From contig DJQM01000035.1 in NCBI GenBank assembly GCA_002437585.1, positions 103,795 to 167,794 on the forward strand: 64,000 nt of DNA. The letters run 5' to 3'. The notes under the pieces were generated by a model. That model did no database searches. It had not been told where the DNA came from and saw nothing but the letters and a program-made list of their open reading frames with translations. Shown here one piece after another: positions 1 through 9,015 of the stretch (its first letter is position 1; every line of letters begins with the position of its first letter). The position numbers were made by a program, and so were the translations under genes. Source of the stretch: Clostridiales bacterium UBA6386. Its GTDB lineage: Bacteria; Bacillota; Clostridia; Oscillospirales; Oscillospiraceae.

Positions 1-387
1 TGCCCCGGCCTCGATGGCGGCGTTGATCACACTGCGCTCCTCCACCTCGGATACGCCGGAGGGGACGGAGACGACCACACGGGGCTTGGGGGTGAACAGC
101 CCTGCCTTGGTGGCAGTCTTGAACATCTCCTGGAGCATCCGGACGGTCATCTCATGGTCGGAGACAATGCCGTCCTTCAGCGGGTGCATGGCCACCACGT
201 TGCCGGGGGTTCTGCCCAGCATATTCCGGGCGGCGGCGCCCACCTGCAGAATCTTGCCGGTGTTCCGATCCACCGCCACAACGGAAGGCTCCCGGACGAC
301 GATGCCCTTGCCGTCGGCGTAAATCAGCACATTGGACGTACCTAAGTCAACGCCCAGATCATTGGAAAACATAGAAAACAGAGACAT
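1..387 (-). CDS. mreB: Rod-shape protein MreB, N-terminal part (runs off edge)
   Basis: Actin-like protein that forms membrane-associated filaments guiding lateral cell-wall synthesis. The first 129 residues are present. They start MSLFSMFSNDLGVDLGTSN, where the DLGTSN stretch is the phosphate-1 loop of the MreB/actin fold, followed by the family's conserved GREAAARNMLGRTP-type region and VVVSVPSGV. The ATG at 387 is preceded by AAAGGTG on the minus strand. It lies 10 bases after comF and is probably the last visible gene of recD2-comF-mreB. The rest lies outside the window. Confidence 0.9.
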   Translation of the reverse strand, partial: MSLFSMFSNDLGVDLGTSNVLIYADGKGIVVREPSVVAVDRNTGKILQVGAAARNMLGRTPGNVVAMHPLKDGIVSDHEMTVRMLQEMFKTATKAGLFTPKPRVVVSVPSGVSEVEERSVINAAIEAGA

Positions 388-397
388 AACTACACCT

Positions 398-1048
398 TTA
401 CTTTCGTGCCGCCGCCACAGCGGCGCAATGTACTTCCCTCGCCCCGGCACCGAGACACACGCGAGCGCATTCTCCGGCGGTAGACCCGGTGGTGAGAATG
501 TCGTCAACGAGCAGCACCCGCTTTCCCGACAGATTCACACCCTGCCGAAGCCGGTAGACGCCCAGCACGTTTGCCCGCCGGGCTTCTCCGCCCTTCAGGC
601 CGGATTGGGGGCGATTATTGCGAATTTTCTGTAATACGGGGACAGGCTCCATATGGAGCTCTCTGCCCACCGCGATGGCCAGAAGCTTTGCCTGGTCATA
701 GCCCCGGCGAAGCCTGCGCAGGCGGCTCACCGGTACCCAGGTCAGCACGTCGAAGCCCTCCGGGTATTCCCGCTCCAGCACCATGGCAAGCATCCGGCCG
801 TAGGAGCCGGCGTAGCTTCCGCGACCCTGGAACTTGTAGCGAAGCAGGCTTCGTCTGACGTTCCCTTCATAGTACCAGACAGCGGCGAAACTGTCAAGAA
901 AAGGAAGCCTCTTTTTCCGATTTGGGTAGGTTGGTGCCTCCCGGCGGCACTCCCGACACAAATCCAGTTCCCCATTCCGGAGAATTTTCCCGCAGAGTAC
1001 GCACTTGGGTGGGAAGAGAAATTCCAGCAGCATGGGAAGTAACTTCAT
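398..1048 (-). CDS. comF: ComF family phosphoribosyltransferase-like protein
   Basis: 216 aa, full length for ComF. An N-terminal zinc-ribbon has two CxxC pairs (CVLCG near residue 16, CREC near 33). The C-terminal phosphoribosyltransferase fold carries the PRPP loop VLLVDDILTTGST. In transformable Firmicutes ComF helps bring single-stranded DNA inside during competence; many Clostridia keep it without known competence. Start chosen at 1048 because GGGGAG precedes it and it overlaps the recD2 stop by 4 bases (ATGA), which implies translational coupling. Confidence 0.9.
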   Translation of the reverse strand: MKLLPMLLEFLFPPKCVLCGKILRNGELDLCRECRREAPTYPNRKKRLPFLDSFAAVWYYEGNVRRSLLRYKFQGRGSYAGSYGRMLAMVLEREYPEGFDVLTWVPVSRLRRLRRGYDQAKLLAIAVGRELHMEPVPVLQKIRNNRPQSGLKGGEARRANVLGVYRLRQGVNLSGKRVLLVDDILTTGSTAGECARVCLGAGAREVHCAAVAAARK

Positions 1049-3258
1049 TCCGCTCTCCCCTGCAAACGCAGCTTCAGGCCGCTGTAGCGCCGGTTCTTCC
1101 GGGCGTTTTCCACCATAGTTCCCACGGTCTCTTCCCGACCCACAATAATCAGCAGCTCCCGAGCCCGGGTGATGGCGGTGTAGAGAATACTCCGGCTGAG
1201 CAGGTACGGCGAGCCGTTCCAGGCGGTGAGGATCACCGCCCGATACTCGCTGCCCTGGCTCTTATGCACCGTCATGGCATAGGCCGGCTCCAGCTCTCCC
1301 AATTGGGTAAAGTCATATTCCGCCAGCCGGTCGTCAAACAGGACGGTCATGGTCTCCGAGGCCGGGTCGATGGTCTGAATATGACCCACATCCCCGTTAA
1401 AAATCCCCGCGCCTACCGCGCTTGCGTCGGGCTTTTTCCAGAGGATATCGTAGTTATTGCGAATCTGCATCACCCGATCCCCCTCCCGGAACTGATAGTC
1501 CCCGTAGGCGCGCTCCTTTTTGTCCGGTGACGGCGGGTTCAGAGCCGCCTGCAAAAGCCGATTCAGATTCACCGTGCCCACCGCCCCCTTCCGGGTGGGG
1601 GAAAGCACCTGAATCTGATCCGTGGGAATGCCCATTTTCTGAGGAAGCCGGGTGGCGCACAGATCCCGGATGAGGGTACACACCGCTTCCTCACTGCTCC
1701 GGCGCATGAAGAAGAAATCGCTGCTGACGCACTTTAAGTCCGGCATTTCCCCCTGGTTCACCCGGTGGGCGTTCATGACGATGAGACTTTTCTGAGCCTG
1801 TCGGAAAATTTCCGTCAGCCGGACGGTGGGAAGTACCCCGCTTCGCAGCATATCCCCGAAGGGAAAGCCCGGCCCCACCGGGGGCAGCTGATCCGGGTCG
1901 CCCACCAGAATCAGCCGTTTTCCCGCCGGGATGGCCTGCAGAAGGCTGTAAAGCAGCGATACATCCACCATGGACATTTCGTCCACGATCACCGCGTCGC
2001 ATTTCAAAGGGTTTTCCGCGTCTCTGGCAAAAAACATCTTCCCCGTGGCCGGATCGATCCCCGCCTCCAGAAGCCTGTGGATGGTGGAAGCGTCCTCCCC
2101 GGTGACCTCCGTCAGCCGCTTGGCCGCCCGGCCGGTAGGAGCCGCCAGCAGGCACCGGAGCTGATTCTGACCCAGAAGCTCCAGAATGCCCCGCAGAATG
2201 GTGGTTTTACCGGTGCCGGGGCCGCCGGTGATGAGCAGCAGGCCAGAGGTAGCCGCCTCCCGGATGGCCTGGGTCTGCTCGGCGGAATAGGCGATTCCGC
2301 CCTCCCTGGCAATGGCCTGAATCTGCTTGTCCAGCCCCCGCGGCTCCGGAAAGCTGTGGCCGGCAAAGTCCAGAAGCATCCGGGTACACTCGGTTTCCGC
2401 CTCGTGAAGCTCAGGCAGGTAAATCACCGTGATCCCCGCAAGCTTCTCCCGCACCAGCCGGTCGGCCTCCAGAAGCCGGGCGATGCCCTGCTTTACCGGC
2501 TCGTCGGTTTCCAGCTGCAAAAGCCTTGCGGTGGCGGCAATGAGCTTTTCCTCCGGCAGGAAGCAGTGGCCGCCGGTGAGATTGTAGCTCAGCTCAAACA
2601 GGGTACCCGCCTCCACCCGCCGGGGGTCGTCCCCCGCCACGCCCAGGCTGATGGCAAACTGATCCACCGCACCGAAGGAGGCGTTCAGCTCCTCGTCCAT
2701 CAGCAGGTACGGGTCGTCGTACAGAAGCTCCATGGTGCTGTCGCCGTACCGCTTGTACACCCGCACCGCCAGCTCCGCGCTCAGATGGTGCAGGGCGAAA
2801 AACTCCATAATCTGCCGGATGCCCACATGGAGCTTGAATTCCTCGCCGATCTTCCGAGCCTTTTCCCGGGAAATGCCGGGCACTTCCGCCAGCCGCTCCG
2901 GCTCCCGCTCCATGACGGCCAGGGTCTGGTCGCCGAACAGCTCCACGATCCGGGCCGCCGTCCGGGGGCCGATGCCCTTGACGACCCGGCTGGACAGGTA
3001 GTTGAGGATCTCCAGGGAGGTCTGGGGCATGAGCCGCTCCAGAAATTCCGCCTCGAACTGACGGCCGTAATTGGAATGGTTGCTCCACTTGCCCGTGACC
3101 ATCAGCCGCTCGCCTACGGCGGGCAGGGGGATGGTACCTACCACCGTCACCGTCTGACCGCCGCCCAGGTTCAGCCGCAGCACCGCATAGCCGTTTTCAT
3201 AATTCTGATAGACCACGGCACTGACCGCGCCCTGGAGAATCTCCAGTTCCTGTTCCAT
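1045..3258 (-). CDS. recD2: ATP-dependent DNA helicase RecD2
   Basis: 737 aa, superfamily 1B 5'-3' helicase not tied to RecBC, involved in repair and replication-fork maintenance. Order: OB-like N-terminus; helix-hairpin-helix segment (LAEVPGISREKARKIGEEF); Walker A GGPGTGKTT near residue 345; DEM box near 423; GDPDQLPPVGPG; and motif VI region TVHKSQGSEY near 663. The reading frame is open to 3423, but the ATG at 3258 has AGGAGAG just upstream and begins the family's usual N-terminus, so it is preferred. First gene of recD2-comF-mreB. Confidence 0.93.
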   Translation of the reverse strand: MEQELEILQGAVSAVVYQNYENGYAVLRLNLGGGQTVTVVGTIPLPAVGERLMVTGKWSNHSNYGRQFEAEFLERLMPQTSLEILNYLSSRVVKGIGPRTAARIVELFGDQTLAVMEREPERLAEVPGISREKARKIGEEFKLHVGIRQIMEFFALHHLSAELAVRVYKRYGDSTMELLYDDPYLLMDEELNASFGAVDQFAISLGVAGDDPRRVEAGTLFELSYNLTGGHCFLPEEKLIAATARLLQLETDEPVKQGIARLLEADRLVREKLAGITVIYLPELHEAETECTRMLLDFAGHSFPEPRGLDKQIQAIAREGGIAYSAEQTQAIREAATSGLLLITGGPGTGKTTILRGILELLGQNQLRCLLAAPTGRAAKRLTEVTGEDASTIHRLLEAGIDPATGKMFFARDAENPLKCDAVIVDEMSMVDVSLLYSLLQAIPAGKRLILVGDPDQLPPVGPGFPFGDMLRSGVLPTVRLTEIFRQAQKSLIVMNAHRVNQGEMPDLKCVSSDFFFMRRSSEEAVCTLIRDLCATRLPQKMGIPTDQIQVLSPTRKGAVGTVNLNRLLQAALNPPSPDKKERAYGDYQFREGDRVMQIRNNYDILWKKPDASAVGAGIFNGDVGHIQTIDPASETMTVLFDDRLAEYDFTQLGELEPAYAMTVHKSQGSEYRAVILTAWNGSPYLLSRSILYTAITRARELLIIVGREETVGTMVENARKNRRYSGLKLRLQGRAE

Positions 3259-3407
3259 AGTTCTCTCCTGTTCCGCCTGGGACGTTTTTTGTTTTATTTT
3301 ACACCACTTTCCACCAATTGGAAAGAGGAAAGTCAAATCTTTTATGAACAAAGCGCAAACAATCGTACATGAATTGTTTGCGGATTGAAAAAACCGACAA
3401 AAAATTC

Positions 3408-3436
3408 TTGCTTTTTTCGTCATTTCTCGCTATAAT
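3408..3436 (+). promoter_or_regulatory. Promoter of the ATP synthase operon
   Basis: TTGCTT, 17-base spacer, perfect TATAAT, about 30 bases before the first gene of the atp cluster. No second promoter of this quality was seen inside the cluster. Confidence 0.75.
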
Positions 3437-3469
3437 GGAAGACAAAGCAGAGGTTTGGGAGGTGGAGGC

Positions 3470-3727
3470 TTGAAATTCCTCGCACTGCTGATGTGGGTCG
3501 GTCAATTCGGCTTCTCCGCCGTCTTTCCTACCCTGTTTTTTCTGCTTCTGGCTCAGTACCTTCGGCAGAAGTTTGGCCTGGGGCTTTGGATTGTGGCAGT
3601 TTTGGGTATCATCGGAATACTGACCAGCATCCGCAGTGCCAGAGCCTGTCTGCATTCCATGCTGAAGGCCGCCCGGGAAATCACGGATGACCGGAAGCCT
3701 CCGGTGGGCTTTAACGATCACTCCTGA
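3470..3727 (+). CDS. atpZ: AtpZ/AtpI family small membrane protein
   Basis: 85 aa with two hydrophobic helices (roughly residues 5-30 and 38-55) and a short charged tail, as in AtpZ/AtpI proteins that open ATP synthase operons and assist c-ring assembly or ion supply. Start taken as TTG at 3470, 7 bases after GGAGG; the in-frame TTG at 3455 would place that ribosome site inside the gene. 22 bases before the next gene. Confidence 0.65.
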   Translation: MKFLALLMWVGQFGFSAVFPTLFFLLLAQYLRQKFGLGLWIVAVLGIIGILTSIRSARACLHSMLKAAREITDDRKPPVGFNDHS

Positions 3728-3749
3728 TATAAGGAAGGGATTTTACTTT

Positions 3750-4226
3750 ATGAAACTGCAACCCGCTTCCCGCAAGGAGCTGACCCGCATCACCCTGGGC
3801 ACCGCAGTCTGCGACGGCATTTTAATCGCCGTCCTGTTCGTGCTGAGTCTGGTGGGCGTTGGCACCTTTGATCTTTTCCGGATTCTGCTGGGCACCGTCT
3901 GCGGTACGGTGGTGGCGGTGGCAAACTTTGCCATTCTCTGCCTGACAGTGCAGAGTGCCACGGAAATCGACAACAAGAAAAAAATGAAAGCCCGGTTCCA
4001 GCGCAGCTACAATCTGCGGCTGCTGATCCAGGCCGCCTGGGTGGTTGCCTGCTACCTGATAAAGCCCATCCACTTTGTGGCCGGAGCCGCTCCCATTCTC
4101 TTCCCCAACGTTGTGATTCTCTTCCTGCAAAGCCGGGGCAAGCTCTTCGAGCCTGGTACCGGCACCGCCAAGCCCCATTCTGACGGGGAGGAGCCGGAGG
4201 ATCATTTGGAGACCTTTGAAAGCTAA
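3750..4226 (+). CDS. atpI: ATP synthase subunit I-like membrane protein
   Basis: 158 aa with four predicted membrane helices, including two N-terminal ones after a short basic segment. Position directly before atpB and a length near 150 aa fit the AtpI/ATP synthase I family, an accessory of F0 assembly. ATG at 3750 preceded by AAGGAAGGG; the upstream in-frame start at 3687 would overlap atpZ and lacks a ribosome site. The C-terminal 25 residues are acidic and soluble. Family assignment rests mainly on context. Confidence 0.7.
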   Translation: MKLQPASRKELTRITLGTAVCDGILIAVLFVLSLVGVGTFDLFRILLGTVCGTVVAVANFAILCLTVQSATEIDNKKKMKARFQRSYNLRLLIQAAWVVACYLIKPIHFVAGAAPILFPNVVILFLQSRGKLFEPGTGTAKPHSDGEEPEDHLETFES

Positions 4227-4258
4227 CGATTCAAGATATAATGAGGTGATTGTTTTTT

Positions 4259-5137
4259 ATGGAAGTCGAAATCAATGGCGCGCGCATCCTTGCCACCTTT
4301 GAGAACGTCCCGCTGTTCGGAACGGTGCAGATCACCCAGACCCTGTTGGTTGCCTGGCTGGTGCTCATCATTGTCTCTGCCCTGTGCATCTGGCTTGGTT
4401 CGGGGCTGAAGGTCACCGGCATCTCCCGGAAGCAGGCCGTGGCGGAAATGGTCTACAATGCTCTGGTCAATTTCGTCCGGGGCAACATGGGGCCGGAATT
4501 TGACCGGTACATTCCCCTGGTCGGTGCCATCTTCGTCACCAGCATCTTCTCCAACCTCATCAGCCTTGTGGGCATCTGGAGCCCCACGGCGGATCTGATG
4601 ACGGAGCTGGCCTGGGGTCTTGTGGTGTTCGTGCTCATCACCTACCACAAGATCAAGGCAAACGGCCTGGGGGGCTATCTGAAGGGCTTCCTGGATCCCA
4701 TCTTTATATTGCTTCCCATCAACATTCTGAGCGAGTGCTTCACCCCCGTGTCCATGGCCTGCCGTCACTTCGGCAACATCCTGTCCGGCACAGTCATCAG
4801 CGCGCTGATCTACGCCGCCCTGACCGCCGCCAGCACCGCACTGTTCCATCTGCTTGGCTCTCAACTGTATGTGGGCATTGTGGTAGCCGCTGCGGGTGCC
4901 GCGCTCATCGTTATGGGTAAGAAGTCCGGGAAGAAATTCCCCTTCATTGTCGGCATCATTGCCGCGATCTTAGGCGTTCTGGGTGTCATTACCTGTCTGG
5001 GTCTCAGCTATCCCTGGCTGACTGTGGGCATTCCCGCCATTCCCAGTCTGTACTTCGACTGGTTCGGCGGCTGCATCCAGGCCTTCATCTTCTGCACCCT
5101 GACCACTCTCTTCATCAAACAGGCCGCAGGCGATTGA
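4259..5137 (+). CDS. atpB: F-type ATP synthase subunit a
   Basis: 292 aa integral membrane stator subunit forming the ion half-channels next to the c-ring. The key arginine lies in MACRHFGNILSG (R169), matching the R-x-F/L-G-N helix of family members. Five to six membrane helices. ATG at 4259 has GAGGTGAT 9 bases upstream; the TTG at 4250 is part of that site and is rejected. The long segment around residues 205-260 (GKKSGKKFPF region) is a lineage-specific feature. First core gene of atpBEFHAGDC. Confidence 0.93.
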   Translation: MEVEINGARILATFENVPLFGTVQITQTLLVAWLVLIIVSALCIWLGSGLKVTGISRKQAVAEMVYNALVNFVRGNMGPEFDRYIPLVGAIFVTSIFSNLISLVGIWSPTADLMTELAWGLVVFVLITYHKIKANGLGGYLKGFLDPIFILLPINILSECFTPVSMACRHFGNILSGTVISALIYAALTAASTALFHLLGSQLYVGIVVAAAGAALIVMGKKSGKKFPFIVGIIAAILGVLGVITCLGLSYPWLTVGIPAIPSLYFDWFGGCIQAFIFCTLTTLFIKQAAGD

Positions 5138-5195
5138 CTGCCGCCATTTGAATAGAAAACACACACGTTCATCAAAAAATTAGGAGGAAAATCGT

Positions 5196-5468
5196 ATGGA
5201 AATTCTGGCTAAAGGCATTGCTCTGGCAGGCTGCGGCATCGGCGCCGGCTTGGCTCTGATCGCGGGTATCGGCCCTGGTATCGGCGAAGGCAACTGCGCC
5301 GCCCGTGCCTGTGAGGTCATCGGTCGGAACCCCGAGTGCAAGGGCGACGTGACCAGCACCATGATCCTGGGTATCGCTCTGTCCGAGACCACCGGTATTT
5401 ACGGCTTCGTTACCGGTCTGCTGCTGATCTTCGTGGCTCCCGGCATGTTCATGAACTATCTGGGCTGA
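5196..5468 (+). CDS. atpE: F-type ATP synthase subunit c, two-carboxylate type
   Basis: 90 aa hairpin of two membrane helices that oligomerises into the rotor. The polar loop is RNPECKGD. Helix 1 has the glycine run GIGPGIGEG, placing a glutamate (E31) where many Na+-type c subunits have glutamine. Helix 2 has ALSETTGIYG with the ion-carrying E64, T65 and Y69. E/T/Y at helix 2 is the sodium-ligand pattern; the second carboxylate matches the two-carboxylate motif described for the Fusobacterium nucleatum c-ring. Na+ coupling is therefore inferred, not shown. GGAGG precedes the ATG. Confidence 0.95.
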   Translation: MEILAKGIALAGCGIGAGLALIAGIGPGIGEGNCAARACEVIGRNPECKGDVTSTMILGIALSETTGIYGFVTGLLLIFVAPGMFMNYLG

Positions 5469-5514
5469 TTCCGGCATTTCACTCATTCATTTTACGCCGG
5501 AAGGAGGCAATGCA

Positions 5515-6024
5515 ATGGATACCCTTTACCAGTCCTTAGTGACGGTAAATCCTGTTACCCTGATCGCGCAGATTTGCAATCTGTTCCTCCAGCTGCTGGT
5601 CTTCAAGATCTTCTTCCTGGATAAGATCAAGGCGATCATCGATCAGCGCCGGGAAGCCGCCGACAAGCAGATCACCGAGGCGGAAAACGCCAAGGCGGAG
5701 GCCATGAGCATCAAGAAGACCTATGAGCAGAACATGCTCCAGGCCAAGGCCAAGGCCGACGATCTGCTCCAGAGCGCCCAGCGCACCGCCAATTCCCGCA
5801 GCGAGGAGATCATCGCCCAGGCTCAGCAGCAGGCGGCGCAGCTCAAGTCCAAGGCCGCCGATGACATTGCTCTGGAGAAGAAAAAAGCCATCAACGAGGC
5901 CAAAAACGAGATTTCCGACCTGGCAATGGCCATCGCCGGTAAGGTGGTCGGCCGGGAGCTGAACGAGGCTGACCAGGCGGATATGATCGACCGCTTCATT
6001 GACGAATTGGGTGATAACGTATGA
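5515..6024 (+). CDS. atpF: F-type ATP synthase subunit b
   Basis: 169 aa peripheral stalk protein. One membrane helix near residues 13-36, then a long charged alanine-rich coiled coil (residues 38-150, rich in AK/AE/AQ) that reaches F1 and docks on the delta subunit. Only one b-type gene is present, so a homodimer is expected. Its stop overlaps the atpH start by 4 bases. Confidence 0.95.
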   Translation: MDTLYQSLVTVNPVTLIAQICNLFLQLLVFKIFFLDKIKAIIDQRREAADKQITEAENAKAEAMSIKKTYEQNMLQAKAKADDLLQSAQRTANSRSEEIIAQAQQQAAQLKSKAADDIALEKKKAINEAKNEISDLAMAIAGKVVGRELNEADQADMIDRFIDELGDNV

Positions 6025-6560
6025 CGGAAGTGGGAAATGTTTACGGCGAGTCCCTGTACTGTCTTGCCCGGGATGAACATCTTTCCGAGCAGATCGGCGG
6101 GGAGCTGAACGCTCTGCGCGACAGCTTTCGCCAGGCACCGGAATTTATCCGGCTGCTCTCCTCTCCCAGCCTGACCAAGGCGGAACGCTGCCAGATCCTC
6201 GACGACAGCTTCCGGGGCAAGGTGCACCCCTATGTGCTGAATTTTCTGAAAATTCTCACGGAAAAGGGCTATATGCGCCACTTCGGTGACTGCTGCAGCT
6301 CTTACACCAGCCACTTCGATCAGGATAACGGCATCGCGCGGGTAACCGCCGTCACCGCCGTGGCACTGACGGACAGTCAGTCTGCCCGGCTCACCGAAAA
6401 ATTAAGCCGGAGTACCGGCAAGCAGGTCATTCTGCACAACCGGGTGGAGCCCGGAGTTCTGGGCGGTGTCCGCCTGGACTATGACGGTCAGCGTCTGGAC
6501 GACACCGTGTCCCATCACCTGGACGCGGTGCGGGAGCTGCTGAGTAAAACCGTACTCTGA
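6021..6560 (+). CDS. atpH: F-type ATP synthase subunit delta
   Basis: 179 aa OSCP/delta family protein linking the b stalk to the top of F1. The N-terminal helical bundle begins VGNVYGESLYCLARDE and the C-terminal part has the family's VEPGVLGGVRL segment. Coupled to atpF by an ATGA overlap; 18 bases before atpA. Confidence 0.94.
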   Translation: MTEVGNVYGESLYCLARDEHLSEQIGGELNALRDSFRQAPEFIRLLSSPSLTKAERCQILDDSFRGKVHPYVLNFLKILTEKGYMRHFGDCCSSYTSHFDQDNGIARVTAVTAVALTDSQSARLTEKLSRSTGKQVILHNRVEPGVLGGVRLDYDGQRLDDTVSHHLDAVRELLSKTVL

Positions 6561-6578
6561 CGAGAAAGCAGGGACTGT

Positions 6579-8087
6579 ATGGAACTGAGACCCGAAGAAA
6601 TCACAAAAATCATTCGTAGTCAGATCAAAAACTACGAGCACAAAATGGAAGCCAGCGAAACCGGCGTGGTCATCACGGTGGGCGACGGCATTGCCACGGC
6701 CTCCGGCCTGGATAAGTGCATGTCCGGCGAGCTGGTGGAATTCCCCGACGGCTCCTTCGGCATGGCCCAGAATCTGGAGGAGGACACCGTCTCCATCACC
6801 ATCCTTGGCTCCGACCAGGGTATCAAGGAGGGTGACACCGTCAAGCGCACCGGCCGGGTAGTGTCCGTACCCGTGGGCAAGGGTCTGATCGGCCGTGTTG
6901 TCAACGCCCTGGGCGAGCCCATCGACGGTAAGGGTACCATCGAGGCCGAGACCTACCGGGCCATTGAAATGCCCGCCCCCGGTATCATCGAGCGGCAGCA
7001 CGTTGCCCGCCCCCTGCAGACCGGTATCAAGGCCATCGACTCCATGATTCCCATCGGTCGGGGTCAGCGGGAGCTGATCATCGGCGACCGCCAGACCGGC
7101 AAGACCACCATCGCCACCGACACCATTCTGAACCAGAAGGGCAAGGACTGCATCTGCATTTACGTTGCCATCGGCCAGAAGCGTTCCACCGTGGCCCAGG
7201 TGGTGGAGAGCCTGGCTCTGGGCGGTGCCATGGACTACACCATCGTCGTTTCCGCCACCGCCTCTGAGCTGTCACCTATGCAGTATATCGCCCCCTACGC
7301 CGGCTGCTCCATGGGTGAATATTTTATGTACCAGGGCAAGGATGTGCTGGTCATTTATGATGACCTGAGTAAGCACGCCGTGGCTTACCGTGCCATTTCC
7401 CTGCTGATCCGCCGTCCCCCCGGACGGGAAGCTTACCCCGGCGACGTGTTCTACCTCCACTCCCGTCTTCTGGAGCGGGCGGCGCAGCTGTCCCCGGAGC
7501 TGGGCGGCGGCTCCCTGACCGCCCTGCCCATCATTGAGACCCAGGCAGGCGACGTTTCCGCCTACATTCCCACCAACGTGATTTCCATCACCGACGGCCA
7601 GATCTTCCTGGAGACGGAGCTCTTTAACTCCGGCGTTATGCCCGCCGTGAACCCTGGTATCTCCGTGTCCCGTGTTGGCGGCGATGCCCAGATCAAGGCC
7701 ATGAAGAAGGTGGCAGGCTCCCTGAAGCTGCTGTATTCCCAGTACCGGGAGCTGCAGAGCTTCGCTCAGTTCGGTTCCGATCTGGACGCGGACACCAAAC
7801 AGCGTCTTGCCCTCGGCGAGCGGATTGTGGCAGTGCTGAAGCAGAAGAACGGCACTCCCAAGGAGGTTGCCCAGCAGGTGTGCATCATCTACGCCGTCAC
7901 CCACGGCTATCTTGCCTCCATTCCTGTGGAGCAGGTTGCCGAGTTTGAAAAGCGGCTGGAAGAACACATGAATAACTACCACGCCGACGTGCTGGAAGCC
8001 ATCCGCACCACCGGCAAGCTGGAAACCGACACCGAAACCGCGCTGAAGGCCGCTCTGGACGAGCTGGTATCTCAGTTCACGGCATAA
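6579..8087 (+). CDS. atpA: F-type ATP synthase subunit alpha
   Basis: 502 aa, the usual length. Regulatory nucleotide-binding subunit of the alpha3beta3 hexamer. Walker A GDRQTGKTT near residue 170, arginine-finger region ending NPGISVSRVGG, and the N-terminal beta barrel with TVGDGIATASGLD. No truncation or frame change seen. Confidence 0.97.
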   Translation: MELRPEEITKIIRSQIKNYEHKMEASETGVVITVGDGIATASGLDKCMSGELVEFPDGSFGMAQNLEEDTVSITILGSDQGIKEGDTVKRTGRVVSVPVGKGLIGRVVNALGEPIDGKGTIEAETYRAIEMPAPGIIERQHVARPLQTGIKAIDSMIPIGRGQRELIIGDRQTGKTTIATDTILNQKGKDCICIYVAIGQKRSTVAQVVESLALGGAMDYTIVVSATASELSPMQYIAPYAGCSMGEYFMYQGKDVLVIYDDLSKHAVAYRAISLLIRRPPGREAYPGDVFYLHSRLLERAAQLSPELGGGSLTALPIIETQAGDVSAYIPTNVISITDGQIFLETELFNSGVMPAVNPGISVSRVGGDAQIKAMKKVAGSLKLLYSQYRELQSFAQFGSDLDADTKQRLALGERIVAVLKQKNGTPKEVAQQVCIIYAVTHGYLASIPVEQVAEFEKRLEEHMNNYHADVLEAIRTTGKLETDTETALKAALDELVSQFTA

Positions 8088-8103
8088 GGAAGGAGGATTT
8101 CCC

Positions 8104-8952
8104 ATGGCTGGCGTTTCCACCAAGGAAATCAAAAACCGCATCCGCAGCATGGAAAGCACCAAGCAGATCACCAAGGCCATGGAAATGGTGGCTGCTTCCA
8201 AACTTCGGCGCGCCCAGGCACAGGTTGCGGCTTCCCGCCCCTATTTCGAGATCCTGCACAGCACCATTGAGGACATCACCCGGGACAACCGGGACTTCTC
8301 CTCCCCCTACCTGAAAAAACGGGAGGGCGGTAAGATTCTCTATATCGTCATCGCAGGCGACCGGGGTCTTGCCGGCGGCTACAACAGCAACGTGCTCAAG
8401 CTGGTCTATTCCCAGATTCAGGGCAAAGAGGCTTCCGTCCTGCCCATCGGCAAAAAAGCCGTGGACAGCTTCCAGAACAGGGGCGTTCCCATTCTGACCC
8501 AGAGCTATGCGGAGGCCGCATCTGTTGGCATTGGTGACTGCTTCTCCATCGCCAAGCAGGTATGCAAAGCGTTTCTCGCCGGGCAGTACGATGAGGTATA
8601 TGTTGCCTACACGGATTTCGTATCCATGCTGTCCCAGACCCCGGATTTCATGCAGCTGCTGCCTCTGGAAAAGCCGGAGAGCAAGGAGCCTGAGGCTTCC
8701 CACCACTGTGACCCACTCTATGAGCATCCGGCGGAAGAAGTATTCGCTGCCATTGTCCCTGAATATCTGGGCGGCATGCTCTACGGCGCGTTGTGCGAAA
8801 GCCGTGCCTCCGAGCAGGCGGCTCGCCGGGCCGCCATGGACTCCGCCACCCAGAACGCGGAGGACATGATCGCGGATCTGAGTCTGAAATTCAACCGCGC
8901 CCGTCAGGCGGCGATCACCCAGGAAATCACCGAAATCGTCGCCGGTTCTTAA
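8104..8952 (+). CDS. atpG: F-type ATP synthase subunit gamma
   Basis: 282 aa central-stalk subunit. The N-terminal coiled helix carries the hallmark RIRSMESTKQITKAMEMVAA, with C-terminal partner helix MDSATQNAEDMIADL and ending in ITQEITEIVAG. GGAGGA stands 7 bases before the ATG. 63 bases separate it from atpD. Confidence 0.96.
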   Translation: MAGVSTKEIKNRIRSMESTKQITKAMEMVAASKLRRAQAQVAASRPYFEILHSTIEDITRDNRDFSSPYLKKREGGKILYIVIAGDRGLAGGYNSNVLKLVYSQIQGKEASVLPIGKKAVDSFQNRGVPILTQSYAEAASVGIGDCFSIAKQVCKAFLAGQYDEVYVAYTDFVSMLSQTPDFMQLLPLEKPESKEPEASHHCDPLYEHPAEEVFAAIVPEYLGGMLYGALCESRASEQAARRAAMDSATQNAEDMIADLSLKFNRARQAAITQEITEIVAGS

Positions 8953-9015
8953 CATTTCCGAGGTTTTTCGGCGGTTTTTGCCGGATTTTCCTCACACAAA
9001 GGAGTTGAATCCCCT

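Noticed and set aside
1765..3372. 535-codon open frame opposite recD2
   Set aside because: Lies wholly antisense to a clear RecD2 helicase with all motifs; GC-rich codon bias of recD2 keeps the opposite frame open.
3258..3423. 55-residue N-terminal extension of RecD2
   Set aside because: Non-conserved sequence, no ribosome site at 3423, and GGAGAG directly before 3258.
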